The notes: generated from the letters alone by a model not told the origin. Shown: positions 9,901 to 17,972, counted from the first letter of the stretch. The stretch: DNA of 64,000 nucleotides from Bacteroides sp. (GCA_014801865.1 JAAVDH010000035.1:17899-81898), one strand, 5' to 3'. Made by a program: numbers and translations.

Positions 9901-12900
9901 ACAAACAATATCATCACCATAGAGAATCTTGATGCCCTCGGACGCTCCTCCACTACTGTTACGCAAGCCAATGGTGAGTATATAGCCACTCTAAAGACCT
10001 ACGACCGTATGGGGCGTCAGGTTCAGGATTGGAATGCCACACCGGTCGGCTCATTGCATCCTTCGGAAAACGAGGTGTATGCTTCCGCTACTGAGTTTTA
10101 TGGAGATAACGCACCGTATATGACCACTCTCTACGAGAAGTCATCAAGGGAACAGGCTGTCGGTTATATCAAACAGGGGGCCGAGTGGGCTACACATCCT
10201 TCAACTGTAAGACAGTTGACAAATACAGGTTCCGAGGTCAGAAACACAGATTATCGTGCACCGCGATATACAGTTACATCTGATGGTATAACCTATGCAA
10301 AACCCTATCCGACAGGCACACTTTTGGTAAAGGAAGAAATTGACGAAGATGGAGTTACCCTCCAGACCTATACCGACATGCGTGGTCTCAAAGTTCTTGA
10401 GCGACGTGGCAAAAAAGGCAGTTGGCTTGATACACGTTATATCTATAACGATTACGGTGAACTATGCTACATTCTTCCTCCGGCAGTGAGCGCCAACAAA
10501 AGTCTCAAGCGCACTGACTCCGAGATGAGAGATTACGCATACTGGTACGACTACGATACCCGTGGCAATGTCACACTTCGCAAATTACCCGGTCGTGATG
10601 CAATTAAGTACACTTACGACCCGGCAGGTCGCCTTGTATTCATGCAGGATGGTAATATGAGCGCCAAAGGAGAGCGAATCGTTTATCTCTACGACCGTTA
10701 TGGCCGTAAGGTTGTTACCGCGCGTGTCGGCTGGACCGAAAGTCAGATAAAAACTTTCCTTGAGAAAGTTCGTACAGCCACATGGTCTGGGAACCGCTAT
10801 ATCGGTCAGGGTTATACTATTCCGGATTTTAAGGAAACACTCGAGATGGTCTCATACAACGACGCCGGACAGGTAAATTCCCGTACAAACGGTGTTGTTA
10901 CAACCCAGTATACATATGACTCCCGCGGTCGGGTAAGTAAGACTTACGAAATCAATAATACCGTCGGTTTTAGCATCACTCGTGAGTATGCCTACTCTTA
11001 TACTGACAAGCCACTTACATGCCTGACGACATACGATGCATCTTCATTTAGTATACGTCCGACCCTTACGGAATTCATATATGACAGCGCTGACCGTTTG
11101 ATTACCACACGAGTGCGCCAGGGGACATCATTCAAGCCATTCCCTGCGGCACCATCATCGCCCGGAGATACCGTAAGTATTATTAACAATACATACGATG
11201 CTATCGGACGTCTTACTGATATCCGGCTCGGCTCCTCTATAAACCGTAAACAATCTTACGATGTTCATGGTTGGCAAACTTCATTGCTGACCAAATGCGG
11301 TTCAACAGACATTGCTGCATTTGATGAATCACTAACTATTCCATTCCGAAGCGAGATATCGGAGATTGACACTACGGAGAAGAAAATCGAAGATACGGCT
11401 GATAATAACGGCGTCGTTATAGGTCCTGTTGATTTCCTGTCACCCTTTAGCATCAATGAAACACTTGAATATGCTTCAGGCTCAGAGCCTCGTTACAACG
11501 GTAATATATCGTCGCGCACTCTCTCCGAGGGTTCATATAACTACACGTACGACATTCATAACCGACTGCAGCGTGCCACTTTCAAGGCATCTGGAAACAA
11601 CACTGCGAACTATTCTACCTCATACTCCTACGACTCAAATTCTAACCTCACTTCGCTGACTCGCAGCGGTGTTACCGACATAACCGGTACAGTCCGCACC
11701 TACGGGTCTCACGAAGAACTATATTACATGCGTTCAGGCAACCAACTGACAGCCATAGGAGCAAGTGTTGCAGGCGCAGCCTATGAAGGTCGTACAGGTA
11801 TAGGTGAAGATGGCACATGGGATATATCATATGATGCAAACGGCAATGTCAGTGTAGATGGCACACGCGACATCGCCTCAATAACTTATAATCATCTTGA
11901 CCAACCGGAAACCATTTCTTTCGGTAACGGCACAAAACTGATAAACTCCTATGACGGAGCAGGACGTAAATTCCGCACTATTCTAACCGACGCAACAGGA
12001 CGCACGGTACTGACACGCGATTATGTCGGCGATGCTATAGTTGATAACGGACGTGTAGTGATGACCCGTTTTTCCGGAGGTTATTTTGACAGCTCCGGTA
12101 AGGTCAACTATTACATAACAGACTATCAGAACAATATCATACGTACTGTAAGGCCCAACGGCATAATAGTACAGGATGCGGACTATTACCCCGACGGAGA
12201 ACTGTGGGAAGAACCCTCGGCGGAAAATCCATATCTATTCGGCGGAAAAGAGCGTGTAACACTTGGGGGACTTCGCATGGATGATTTCGGTGCACGCATC
12301 TACCACTCGGCCATCGCCACATGGATGCAACCAGACCCCATGTGTGAACACACACCCCACATCTCACCCTATACCTACTGCAACGGTAACCCTATAATGC
12401 TTATCGACCCAACAGGACGTCTCGTTGAAGCCGCCAACGACAGCGTAAACATGACTACTACAAAAAAAGGCGTTGAATACCATCACCTAAACACAATTAC
12501 TACTAAAAGGATTCCAATTATATCTGATATTCACGATTTTATTTTCCCTGATCATAATGATAATCATGCTGAGGACATAAAAGATGCCGGAACAGTTGCA
12601 GGAGCTGCTTCAGGACAGGCATCAATGAGAGAAAGTATGATGAATCGGACTTCACAAAAATCGACAGGCGCAACTATATCGAATAGTAATAGCGAAGGAG
12701 AGATAGTAAATTCATATGGAAGAGGGAAAATTAAGGCTATTAATTATATAGGAAAAGTTGCCAATGGTGTAGCGCTAGTGTCTTCTCTTGACAGATTGTA
12801 TCATGATATTACAGACAGAGATCAGATTATAGTTCCAATAATCAGAACAAGCACTGATATTGTTATGATGCTAATTCCAGTAGCAGGGCCGTATGGAATT

Positions 12901-12993
12901 GCAATAAGTGTTGGATATCAGATTTTCGATATTAAATATGGAGATAAGGTATGGCATAGTTTAGAGAAGCCTACCAACACTCCAAACTATTGA
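6910..12993 (+). CDS. RHS/YD-repeat protein with variable C-terminal region (candidate polymorphic toxin)
   Basis: 2027 residues from the ATG at 6910; a TTG at 6904 is in frame but would overlap the upstream stop, and the ATG directly precedes a good signal peptide (MNRLIVIFITLLATLGIQGYA). The N-terminal part (SNYVPETPSIWK...) is typical of Bacteroidetes RHS proteins. From about residue 850 the YD-repeat shell appears (YDTQGRLNRTW, YDPAGRLVFMQ, YDSRGRVSKTY, YDGAGRKFRT). The conserved RHS core end is about 1760-1836, with LFGGKER, RMDDFGARIYH, WMQPDP, SPYTYCNGNP and DPTGR. After DPTGR a unique 190-residue tail begins, more AT-rich, with a long hydrophobic stretch at about 1972-2006. In polymorphic toxins this position holds the toxic domain, released inside the RHS shell. 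No catalytic motif is recognisable; membrane action is a guess. Export by Sec, possibly type IX, fits the signal peptide. Confidence 0.88.
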   Translation: MNRLIVIFITLLATLGIQGYAQSENTPVAPLNSNYVPETPSIWKHHQANLPTPALLTGAATFEVPLYTLKFHDITLPFTLSYRSNGIRLNDDPYPCGYGWTLLPSLRITRTIKGRPDEIYPRYNYGGDIDNETFFNCMIEDKSGSSHKDYWDSQHDIFTIILPDKTIPMLYDDGHFYGVDCDEYLVEFKYLGDDVPDGIVVKDPQGYTYYFQAEGGEYYINEKNRTEWLLHSITAPSGDELTFAWTQWNYTTGHKHLRQRALNPAQVRCTSEWRNGQAATPDFSNPIGTLSAQNYGGSNLVEVSGAGVTLTFSYNTDMLTGMKVSFYNPFDDSRSEDNINITFSYNKNSKFLLDQVNHDTDGVYRFDYHTPNNCTNRFDAEITNSFEVSPYQDWWGYYNYNPNEDSNPTLNTSNPQPIVKFKNLEGHTFKKGYYETPGSPREPYEPSMLAYTLKSATIPTGGKIEWKYEMHRFPKTTTLNYISGSLYKEPELSEGGGLRVKEILMYSPTDIQRSTKRTYKYGINGDGNAVCKIVPSLSTFITQQTSVNFYEDNFPLIGLPETYVEKMPVYNISVNSDYLSYLGGTMPIWYQEVTEIYDEGKTVTSYDYQITDNEVQNDTYYTYLKKSSRLLSKGPQITKRVTYKNDDSNQYVPVTTEIYEYDVTSGNTLPDLSITRDYYQIQCPTTAPDLSATSPFVFDTHTVPYEGCPAEGEKGKSFYFDKYFFLYKYGETYVIPCRERLSKKTVTLHTDNGDYTTWEKYGYVNGTSLISKIERSMSDTTAQYSQAISYTPDDVTVATAMKKLNMTGIPVKTTTNYGNAVTSESYTMHNPFEGIIVPRAFTLTRGGTSYTPATYRHDLNGNLIETLREDQTVTSCIWGYAGLYPVHQVEGLNIASLTSQLRTSGVDTDPILFGEGELLNLDGIKNQALITSMKWLPGEGVTSIRYPTGITHGFGYDTQGRLNRTWINSDTLTTTAYNIGLKNGSWYDQRKWLDRSGTNNIITIENLDALGRSSTTVTQANGEYIATLKTYDRMGRQVQDWNATPVGSLHPSENEVYASATEFYGDNAPYMTTLYEKSSREQAVGYIKQGAEWATHPSTVRQLTNTGSEVRNTDYRAPRYTVTSDGITYAKPYPTGTLLVKEEIDEDGVTLQTYTDMRGLKVLERRGKKGSWLDTRYIYNDYGELCYILPPAVSANKSLKRTDSEMRDYAYWYDYDTRGNVTLRKLPGRDAIKYTYDPAGRLVFMQDGNMSAKGERIVYLYDRYGRKVVTARVGWTESQIKTFLEKVRTATWSGNRYIGQGYTIPDFKETLEMVSYNDAGQVNSRTNGVVTTQYTYDSRGRVSKTYEINNTVGFSITREYAYSYTDKPLTCLTTYDASSFSIRPTLTEFIYDSADRLITTRVRQGTSFKPFPAAPSSPGDTVSIINNTYDAIGRLTDIRLGSSINRKQSYDVHGWQTSLLTKCGSTDIAAFDESLTIPFRSEISEIDTTEKKIEDTADNNGVVIGPVDFLSPFSINETLEYASGSEPRYNGNISSRTLSEGSYNYTYDIHNRLQRATFKASGNNTANYSTSYSYDSNSNLTSLTRSGVTDITGTVRTYGSHEELYYMRSGNQLTAIGASVAGAAYEGRTGIGEDGTWDISYDANGNVSVDGTRDIASITYNHLDQPETISFGNGTKLINSYDGAGRKFRTILTDATGRTVLTRDYVGDAIVDNGRVVMTRFSGGYFDSSGKVNYYITDYQNNIIRTVRPNGIIVQDADYYPDGELWEEPSAENPYLFGGKERVTLGGLRMDDFGARIYHSAIATWMQPDPMCEHTPHISPYTYCNGNPIMLIDPTGRLVEAANDSVNMTTTKKGVEYHHLNTITTKRIPIISDIHDFIFPDHNDNHAEDIKDAGTVAGAASGQASMRESMMNRTSQKSTGATISNSNSEGEIVNSYGRGKIKAINYIGKVANGVALVSSLDRLYHDITDRDQIIVPIIRTSTDIVMMLIPVAGPYGIAISVGYQIFDIKYGDKVWHSLEKPTNTPNY

Positions 12994-13005
12994 TAACCTT
13001 AGAAC

Positions 13006-13416
13006 ATGTTTATATTAAAATTGCTAAAATACTATTTCTGCTGCATTTACTGCTATAGGTCTAAATACCGTCCTTTCGAAGATGCCTTAGATACTTTAAT
13101 GTATGGAGGATTTGTATTTTTCTTATCAACTGTACCATTTGCGGTTGGGTTAGCTGTAATATTGCCTGAACAGTTTGAGACCACAGTCGGTATCTTCTAT
13201 GGATGTTTTTTCTTATTTGTTTTAATTTATTGGTTAATCTCTATGGTATTCAAGAAAGGATGCCTTAATTTAATTTCAGATCCATCCTTTAACCGAAGAA
13301 AAGCTGCACTTATAGGTGTTGTTCTATATAATTTCCCATTCTTCTCAATTATTGGGAGCATTCTTATCGATGATTTTATTAACTGGTATTCGTATTCTTT
13401 TAATCAATTACGATAA
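13006..13416 (+). CDS. Small three-helix membrane protein, immunity-like paralog 1
   Basis: 136 residues, beginning 12 bases after the RHS stop. About three transmembrane segments are visible (around residues 32-53, 62-82 and 100-122). It shares a layout with the proteins at 13450, 14360 and 14783: a short N-terminal segment with aromatic and Cys residues (CCIYCYRSKY), two helices, a basic loop (NLISDPSFNRRKAALIG) and a last helix. The position straight behind an RHS C-terminal tail is where the cognate immunity gene normally sits, and a membrane immunity protein would suit a toxin acting on the inner membrane. Function is inferred from position. AT-rich. Confidence 0.6.
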   Translation: MFILKLLKYYFCCIYCYRSKYRPFEDALDTLMYGGFVFFLSTVPFAVGLAVILPEQFETTVGIFYGCFFLFVLIYWLISMVFKKGCLNLISDPSFNRRKAALIGVVLYNFPFFSIIGSILIDDFINWYSYSFNQLR

Positions 13417-13449
13417 CCCCTATATTTTCATAAGTAAGTTTCTTGTAAG

Positions 13450-13884
13450 ATGAAAGTGCTTGAATATATTTTTGGTAAAATGTGGTGCTACCAATCAACT
13501 ACTTGTTGGAAAAGCGAACCACTATATACCTGTTATAAAATGTATTGGACAATACTTCTATATTTCTCATATCCGATAATGATGACAATATATACTTGGG
13601 GAATAAAGTATTCTCAAGGCATGATTTTACCCACATGGCTTGCGGGTGGTCTAACCCTATTAATTCCAATACCATTTTCACTTATAACATATTATAAGTT
13701 AGTCAAGAATGGACGATACAAAGAAGTAATATCTCATCCTGATAGCGCACCCAAGTGGTCAAAATTTGTCGGGTGGTGCTTTTATTGGGGAGGAGTAATT
13801 AATGTGATTATCTGGATAGTACTTCCTGCATGGAGTTTCCAGTTCTTTGAACCATTTATACATATAATCTTCCAAAAAATATGA
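13450..13884 (+). CDS. Small three-helix membrane protein, immunity-like paralog 2
   Basis: 144 residues, 33 bases behind paralog 1. N-terminal IFGKMWCYQS matches the FGYLYCYMS of the 14360 protein, and the loop GRYKEVISHPDSAPKWSKFVG matches its DRYEQVISQPKFKRRRAIFIG in the same place; these two are the closest pair. About three membrane helices. It ends 13 bases before the second sdhB repeat, so the repeat boundary falls between array members. Likely another immunity or orphan-immunity protein; no enzymatic motif is visible. Confidence 0.6.
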   Translation: MKVLEYIFGKMWCYQSTTCWKSEPLYTCYKMYWTILLYFSYPIMMTIYTWGIKYSQGMILPTWLAGGLTLLIPIPFSLITYYKLVKNGRYKEVISHPDSAPKWSKFVGWCFYWGGVINVIIWIVLPAWSFQFFEPFIHIIFQKI

Positions 13885-13897
13885 TGGTAAGCTGGGA

Positions 13898-14099
13898 CTG
13901 CGCCGCTGAGTGCCCCAAGAATGTGCCCCTGAGCAACATCGCCCTTCTCAAGCGCGAGTTCATCAAAGCCAAGTGCTCTGACTAATCCCACTCACACATG
14001 TGCGATGGTCACGTGACAACCGCCACTAACCATCCGCACCAATAACCCTACTGAGGGCTGTGTCGCCAATCCGCGCGACACAGCCCTCAGCCTTTTTAT
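13898..14099 (+). repeat. Direct repeat copy 2: sdhB 3' fragment plus terminator inside the immunity-like array
   Basis: The same 202 bases as 5549-5750 with 6 substitutions and no indels. Bases 13898-13985 correspond to the last 88 coding bases of sdhB including its stop; they have no start and are not expressed as SdhB here. The remainder carries the sdhB 3' untranslated region and the complete terminator. The fragment starts abruptly after unrelated DNA, showing a recombination junction at 13897/13898 and another at 14099/14100. Confidence 0.95.
14051..14099 (+). terminator. Duplicate of the sdhB terminator, now behind the RHS module
   Basis: Stem 14051-14065 with 14076-14090 followed by CCTTTTTAT, identical to the native terminator. 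It would stop transcription from the RHS module, so the two small genes further downstream need their own promoter. Confidence 0.88.
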
Positions 14100-14359
14100 A
14101 CATCTGCCCGGATATTAAATTCCCGACACCCATCTGACATCGGTAGCCGCCGTGCTCCCCTACGGCCATTGAGAATGTGTCAGTATTATGTATCACACTA
14201 TCCAAGAAGAGATTCCGTAGGGGATGTGCTGGAGGGTGGAGCAATTACGTTAACACATGTTAGGAAATCTTTATGCTTAAACAATTGTTTTAGATATATA
14301 AATGTAAAACAGAGGCCTATAACAAAATTCATAATCGAGGTTATTAAAAAACGTGTTCT
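14100..14359. other. 260-base stretch without a convincing gene, between repeat copy 2 and paralog 3
   Basis: The first 120 bases are GC-rich like the chromosome, the rest AT-rich. A 9-bp inverted repeat (CCCCTACGG at 14157, CCGTAGGGG at 14215) is present. One plus-strand frame stays open from 14103 to 14363, but it has no good start, no recognisable protein features and crosses the composition change. It could be the remnant of an earlier junction. No clear promoter consensus was found for the genes that follow. Confidence 0.4.
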
Positions 14360-14773
14360 ATGAGAATCATTGATGATTTGTTTGGTTATTTATATTGTTA
14401 TATGAGCGTAATGAATATTGATCGTGGATTAAGCTATATTTACACAGCTCTCATACCTACGACATTATTGTTCTTTCTTCTCCCTCTTTTGATGCCGCTA
14501 CATTTCCTTTATCCTGAGAGGATAACAACAGACAATCTATTAGCTGGAGTAGTGATATTTTCATATTTGATTGGAATAATAGCTTGGATTAGTCTGGGTC
14601 GTAACGATAGATATGAGCAGGTAATATCCCAACCTAAATTTAAGAGAAGACGTGCTATCTTTATCGGAGCATTAATCCGACTTGGTAGCGCTGTGTTCTT
14701 TGTACTGTATGTAAATAATGGTGTTTGGATAATGAAGACAGTGTTTAATCTTGACATTCAAAGTGTTTTTTAA
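14360..14773 (+). CDS. Small three-helix membrane protein, immunity-like paralog 3
   Basis: 137 residues with the family layout: LFGYLYCYMS near the N-terminus, two membrane helices, the basic loop RYEQVISQPKFKRRRAIFIG, and a third helix. Most like the 13450 protein. It lies outside the repeat-bracketed unit and has no toxin gene of its own, so it may be an orphan immunity gene left by an earlier RHS module or one acquired for protection against neighbours' toxins (inference). AT-rich. Confidence 0.58.
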   Translation: MRIIDDLFGYLYCYMSVMNIDRGLSYIYTALIPTTLLFFLLPLLMPLHFLYPERITTDNLLAGVVIFSYLIGIIAWISLGRNDRYEQVISQPKFKRRRAIFIGALIRLGSAVFFVLYVNNGVWIMKTVFNLDIQSVF

Positions 14774-14782
14774 GAATCAATC

Positions 14783-15166
14783 ATGATAAAGTATATATTT
14801 GCAGTCATTTACAACTGTCAAAAAAATCCTCCAAGTGAGGGAAACGAGAATATCACACTTAGGGTACTGTTCTTTTCTACCGTATGTACTATTCTCATAG
14901 GATTAATTTTATGGGGTTATATTTTTGATATCACACCCACTGATCGAGTGTATAATCTGGCCATACTGGCCATGGGCGTAATTGGGTTTGCAGTTGATTA
15001 TTGGGCATATTTAACATGTGTCCGCAATAATCAGTATAAGTCCTTTGTAAAGGAGAGTATATACAACACAAAAACAACAAAAGTAGTTGGTCAGATAATA
15101 CGTAAGGTTCCGTTTGGGCTACTGATTATATATGTATTTTACTTCCGATTCTTTGTTTGCGAATGA
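14783..15166 (+). CDS. Small three-helix membrane protein, immunity-like paralog 4
   Basis: 127 residues, 9 bases behind paralog 3 and surely co-transcribed with it. Start KYIFAVIYNCQ corresponds to IFG-YCY in the others. Two helices, then NNQYKSFVKESIYNTKTTKVVG in the position of the YK-VIS-P loop, then a final helix. The most diverged of the four. Last gene of the AT-rich island; base composition returns to the chromosomal pattern after it. Confidence 0.55.
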   Translation: MIKYIFAVIYNCQKNPPSEGNENITLRVLFFSTVCTILIGLILWGYIFDITPTDRVYNLAILAMGVIGFAVDYWAYLTCVRNNQYKSFVKESIYNTKTTKVVGQIIRKVPFGLLIIYVFYFRFFVCE

Positions 15167-15207
15167 TCAATTAAGGGAGGTGATAAGGCAGCGGTAGTAC
15201 TATTAGA

Positions 15208-15239
15208 TTTGTCAGAGACGCGGGTTTTGTGTAGTTTTG
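15208..15239 (+). promoter_or_regulatory. Promoter of the nonulosonic-acid operon
   Basis: TTTG at 15208-15211 and TAGTTTTG at 15232-15239 with a 20-base spacer match the consensus exactly. The predicted start of transcription, about 15246, almost coincides with the ATG at 15247, so either the message is leaderless or translation starts at the next in-frame ATG, 15325. Confidence 0.75.
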
Positions 15240-15246
15240 CATTATT

Positions 15247-16875
15247 ATGGCTATACAGGATAAGATACAGAGATTTGCGTCCGACCTTCAGCAGACGCTA
15301 CTGAGTTGCGTGAAGATACCCCTCATGTCGCGCCGCGCCACAAAACTGCCGTCGGAGTTTTCGAACGCCGATGAGCTGGTGATACTGGCCAACGGACCGT
15401 CGCTAAACAAGACTGTGAAGGAGCATGGCGAGTTTCTGCGCACACGTACGCTGCTGGCCGTAAACTTCTGCGCGGTATCAGACATGTTCACTCAGCTACG
15501 CCCCGAACTTTATCTGATAGCAGACCCCCTGTTCTGGATAGTTGACGAGAAGCGCGAGTCGCTCTTCGGCGCACTCGCCGAGAAGACTACCTGGCGGCTG
15601 CATCTTATGATACCGGTCAGAGCCATGGTCGATAAGAAGTGGAGCAAAATCATTGCCGGAAATCCCAACATCAAGGTGCATCTCTACAATACCACTCCCC
15701 TCGAAGGATTCCGCGGGTTTACCAACTTCGTCTATCGCCGCGGCCTGGGTATGCCACGCCCCCACAATGTGCTGATACCCTCCATAGCCACCGCCCTGCG
15801 CCTCCCCTTCAAGAAGATATATCTCGCCGGGGCCGACCACTCATGGCTTCCTGAAATCTCGGTGACCGACTCCAACGAAGTGCTCATGCATCAGAAGCAC
15901 TTCTACGACCGCGGCACCTCAAAAGCCGACACCGTAAAGCAGGAGAACCTCAACACGGCCCGACTGCACACCATACTCTACCACATGTACGTGGCGTTTA
16001 AGTCATATTTCACGCTGCGCGACTACGCCTCCACCCTCGGGAAGGAGATTATCAACATTACCCCCGGAAGTTTTATAGACGCATTTGACCGCATGACCCT
16101 GCCCAACGAGAAGCAGACCGGAAAGCGCGACGGCATAGTGATACAGGCGCGCTCCGGCTCAACACGTATGCCCGCCAAGATATTGCGCCCCTTTGACGGC
16201 GACACACGCATAATCGACATCATACTGGAGCGCATAAAGAAGTCGTGTTCCGACACCCCTATCGTACTCGCCACCACCACCTCTGAAGCCGATGACACGT
16301 TGGAAGAGGTGGCACGAAAGTATGGTGTGCTCTGCTGGCGCGGTAGCGAAAACGATGTGCTCGACCGATTCATCGGCGCCGCCGAACACTTCGGCTTTGA
16401 CCGCATAGTGCGTGTATGCTCTGACAATCCCTTCCTCCAGACCGACACTTTCACCACACTCTTTGACCGTCAGACCGAGACCGGAGCCGACTACGTAGGA
16501 TTCGGATTCCCCGACGGACGCCCCACAATAAAGTCACATCTCGGACTGTATGCCGAACTGGCCACCGTCGATGCCCTGCGTCGTGCCGCAAAGGCCACCT
16601 CCGAACCGCTTTTCCACGAGCATGTGACGAATTACCTCTACTCCCACCCAGAGGACTTTTCGGTAAGCCTCATAGACCTTCCCGACTTCCTCAGAGAGCG
16701 TACCGACCTGCGCCTAACCCTCGACACACCCGAAGACTTCGCCCTACTGAGCGAGCTTTACCGCCGCCACCGCGATGAGACCGACGGCACTGTCCGCTCG
16801 CTCGTGCAGTTGGTTGACAGCAATCCGGCATACGGAACCATCATGAAACAGAATATCGAAAAAAACGAAAAATAA
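15247..16875 (+). CDS. Putative DUF115/GT42-like glycosyltransferase fused to SpsF-like CMP-sugar synthetase
   Basis: 542 residues, two domains. Residues about 35-285 contain LVILANGPSLN, LRPELYLIADPLFW and PSIATALRLPFKKIYLAGAD, the pattern of DUF115 proteins and of GT42 sialyltransferases (nucleotide-binding NGPSL near the start, an IYLAGAD-like strand near the end). Residues about 295-535 begin IVIQARSGSTRMPAKIL and include RGSENDVLDRF and VCSDNPFL, the CTP-transferase fold of SpsF and CMP-sialate synthetases. The simplest reading is one protein that activates a nonulosonic acid with CTP and perhaps transfers it. It lies 43 bases upstream of a NeuB-type synthase, which supports this. If translation starts at 15325 the protein has 516 residues. 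Which sugar is used is not known. Confidence 0.72.
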   Translation: MAIQDKIQRFASDLQQTLLSCVKIPLMSRRATKLPSEFSNADELVILANGPSLNKTVKEHGEFLRTRTLLAVNFCAVSDMFTQLRPELYLIADPLFWIVDEKRESLFGALAEKTTWRLHLMIPVRAMVDKKWSKIIAGNPNIKVHLYNTTPLEGFRGFTNFVYRRGLGMPRPHNVLIPSIATALRLPFKKIYLAGADHSWLPEISVTDSNEVLMHQKHFYDRGTSKADTVKQENLNTARLHTILYHMYVAFKSYFTLRDYASTLGKEIINITPGSFIDAFDRMTLPNEKQTGKRDGIVIQARSGSTRMPAKILRPFDGDTRIIDIILERIKKSCSDTPIVLATTTSEADDTLEEVARKYGVLCWRGSENDVLDRFIGAAEHFGFDRIVRVCSDNPFLQTDTFTTLFDRQTETGADYVGFGFPDGRPTIKSHLGLYAELATVDALRRAAKATSEPLFHEHVTNYLYSHPEDFSVSLIDLPDFLRERTDLRLTLDTPEDFALLSELYRRHRDETDGTVRSLVQLVDSNPAYGTIMKQNIEKNEK

Positions 16876-16918
16876 AAACTCTCACTCACTTTATAAACTC
16901 TCACTCACTACCTGCATA

Positions 16919-17959
16919 ATGAATCATACATATATCATAGGCGAGATAGGCCAGAACCATAATGGATCGGTAGATATAGCGAAACTCATAGTCGACCTCG
17001 TGGCACGTCCTGTTCGCGACGAAGCCAGCGACCTTGACCTCGAACCGATGGACGCCGTGAAGCTCACCAAGCGTGACCTCTCGGAAGAACTCGCCGCCTC
17101 GCAGATGAATCGTCCTTATGATTCGCCACACTCCTTCGGACGTACCTACGGCGAGCACCGCGCCTTTCTGGAGCTGACCGACGAACAGCACTTCGAGATA
17201 TACCGCCACGCCAAGAGCCTGGGGCTTGACTTCGTGGAGACCCTCTGCTCCGAAGGATGCCTGTCGCTGCTGCGCCTCTTCACCCCCGACCGCCTTAAGG
17301 TGGCCAGCCGCGACCTCACCAACCTGCCTCTGCTTCAGGCCATGGCCGAGACCAAGATACCTATCATACTCTCGACAGGCATGGGAGGCAAAGAGGAACT
17401 TGACGCCGCCCTCGACGTAATCACGCGCTACCACTCCGACATAGCCATACTCCACTGTGTGAGCCAGTATCCTACGCGCCCAGACAATCTCAACCTGCGC
17501 ACACTGACATATCTCCAGCGTCATTATCCGCAGTATACCATAGGCTTCTCCGACCATACCATAGGCATAGCTGCCCCGGCCGTAGCCGTAGGTATGGGCG
17601 CACGTATCATCGAAAAGCATATCACCATTGACCGACGCATGAAGGGCACAGACCAGCAAGGCTCACTCGGTCCCGACGGCGTGAACCGTATGGTGCGCGA
17701 CATACGTGTGGCCGAGCGATGGATGGGCCGCGACGACCTCTTCATCGACTCCTCGGTGAGCAGTGCCAAAGTAAAACTCGAACGCTCCATAGCCACCCGC
17801 CGCGACATGCAGGCCGGCGAAGTCGTGACCGAGAATGATATACATCTCCTCAGTCCCGGCGACGGATTCCGCTGGGTACAGCGCGACCAAGTGATAGGCC
17901 ATCGCCTCACCGCACCCTTGGGAGCCAACGAGATTATCTACCCCTCATCCCTATCCTAA
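16919..17959 (+). CDS. neuB: N-acetylneuraminate/KDN-type synthase (NeuB family)
   Basis: 346 residues. Condenses phosphoenolpyruvate with an N-acyl-mannosamine, mannose or their 6-phosphates to make a nine-carbon sugar acid. Family marks: EIGQNHNGSVDIAKL at the N-terminus, the barrel motif KVASRDLTNLPLLQA, STGMGG, LHCVSQYP, IGFSDHTIG and EKHITIDRRMKGTDQ, then a C-terminal antifreeze-like SAF domain (about 285-346, ERSIATRRDMQAGEVV). The phosphatase-like gene downstream suggests a 9-phosphate product, as in the KDN-9-phosphate route I recall for Bacteroides thetaiotaomicron; this is inference. Confidence 0.9.
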   Translation: MNHTYIIGEIGQNHNGSVDIAKLIVDLVARPVRDEASDLDLEPMDAVKLTKRDLSEELAASQMNRPYDSPHSFGRTYGEHRAFLELTDEQHFEIYRHAKSLGLDFVETLCSEGCLSLLRLFTPDRLKVASRDLTNLPLLQAMAETKIPIILSTGMGGKEELDAALDVITRYHSDIAILHCVSQYPTRPDNLNLRTLTYLQRHYPQYTIGFSDHTIGIAAPAVAVGMGARIIEKHITIDRRMKGTDQQGSLGPDGVNRMVRDIRVAERWMGRDDLFIDSSVSSAKVKLERSIATRRDMQAGEVVTENDIHLLSPGDGFRWVQRDQVIGHRLTAPLGANEIIYPSSLS

Positions 17960-17972
17960 TCCTTACCAAACT

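Noticed and set aside
6910..12993. RHS protein as a type VI secretion effector
   Set aside because: It has a Sec signal peptide and there are no PAAR, VgrG or other type VI genes in the window.
14169..14363. Plus-strand open frame of 64 codons upstream of the third small membrane gene
   Set aside because: Weak start (not ATG), no family features, spans a sharp change in base composition and runs into the next gene; treated as a remnant.
16878..16909. Doubled ACTCTCACTCACT in the gap before neuB
   Set aside because: Two short units only, probably slippage; no evidence of function.
16901..17659. Minus-strand frame of 252 codons over neuB
   Set aside because: neuB on the plus strand has complete family motifs; the antisense frame has none.
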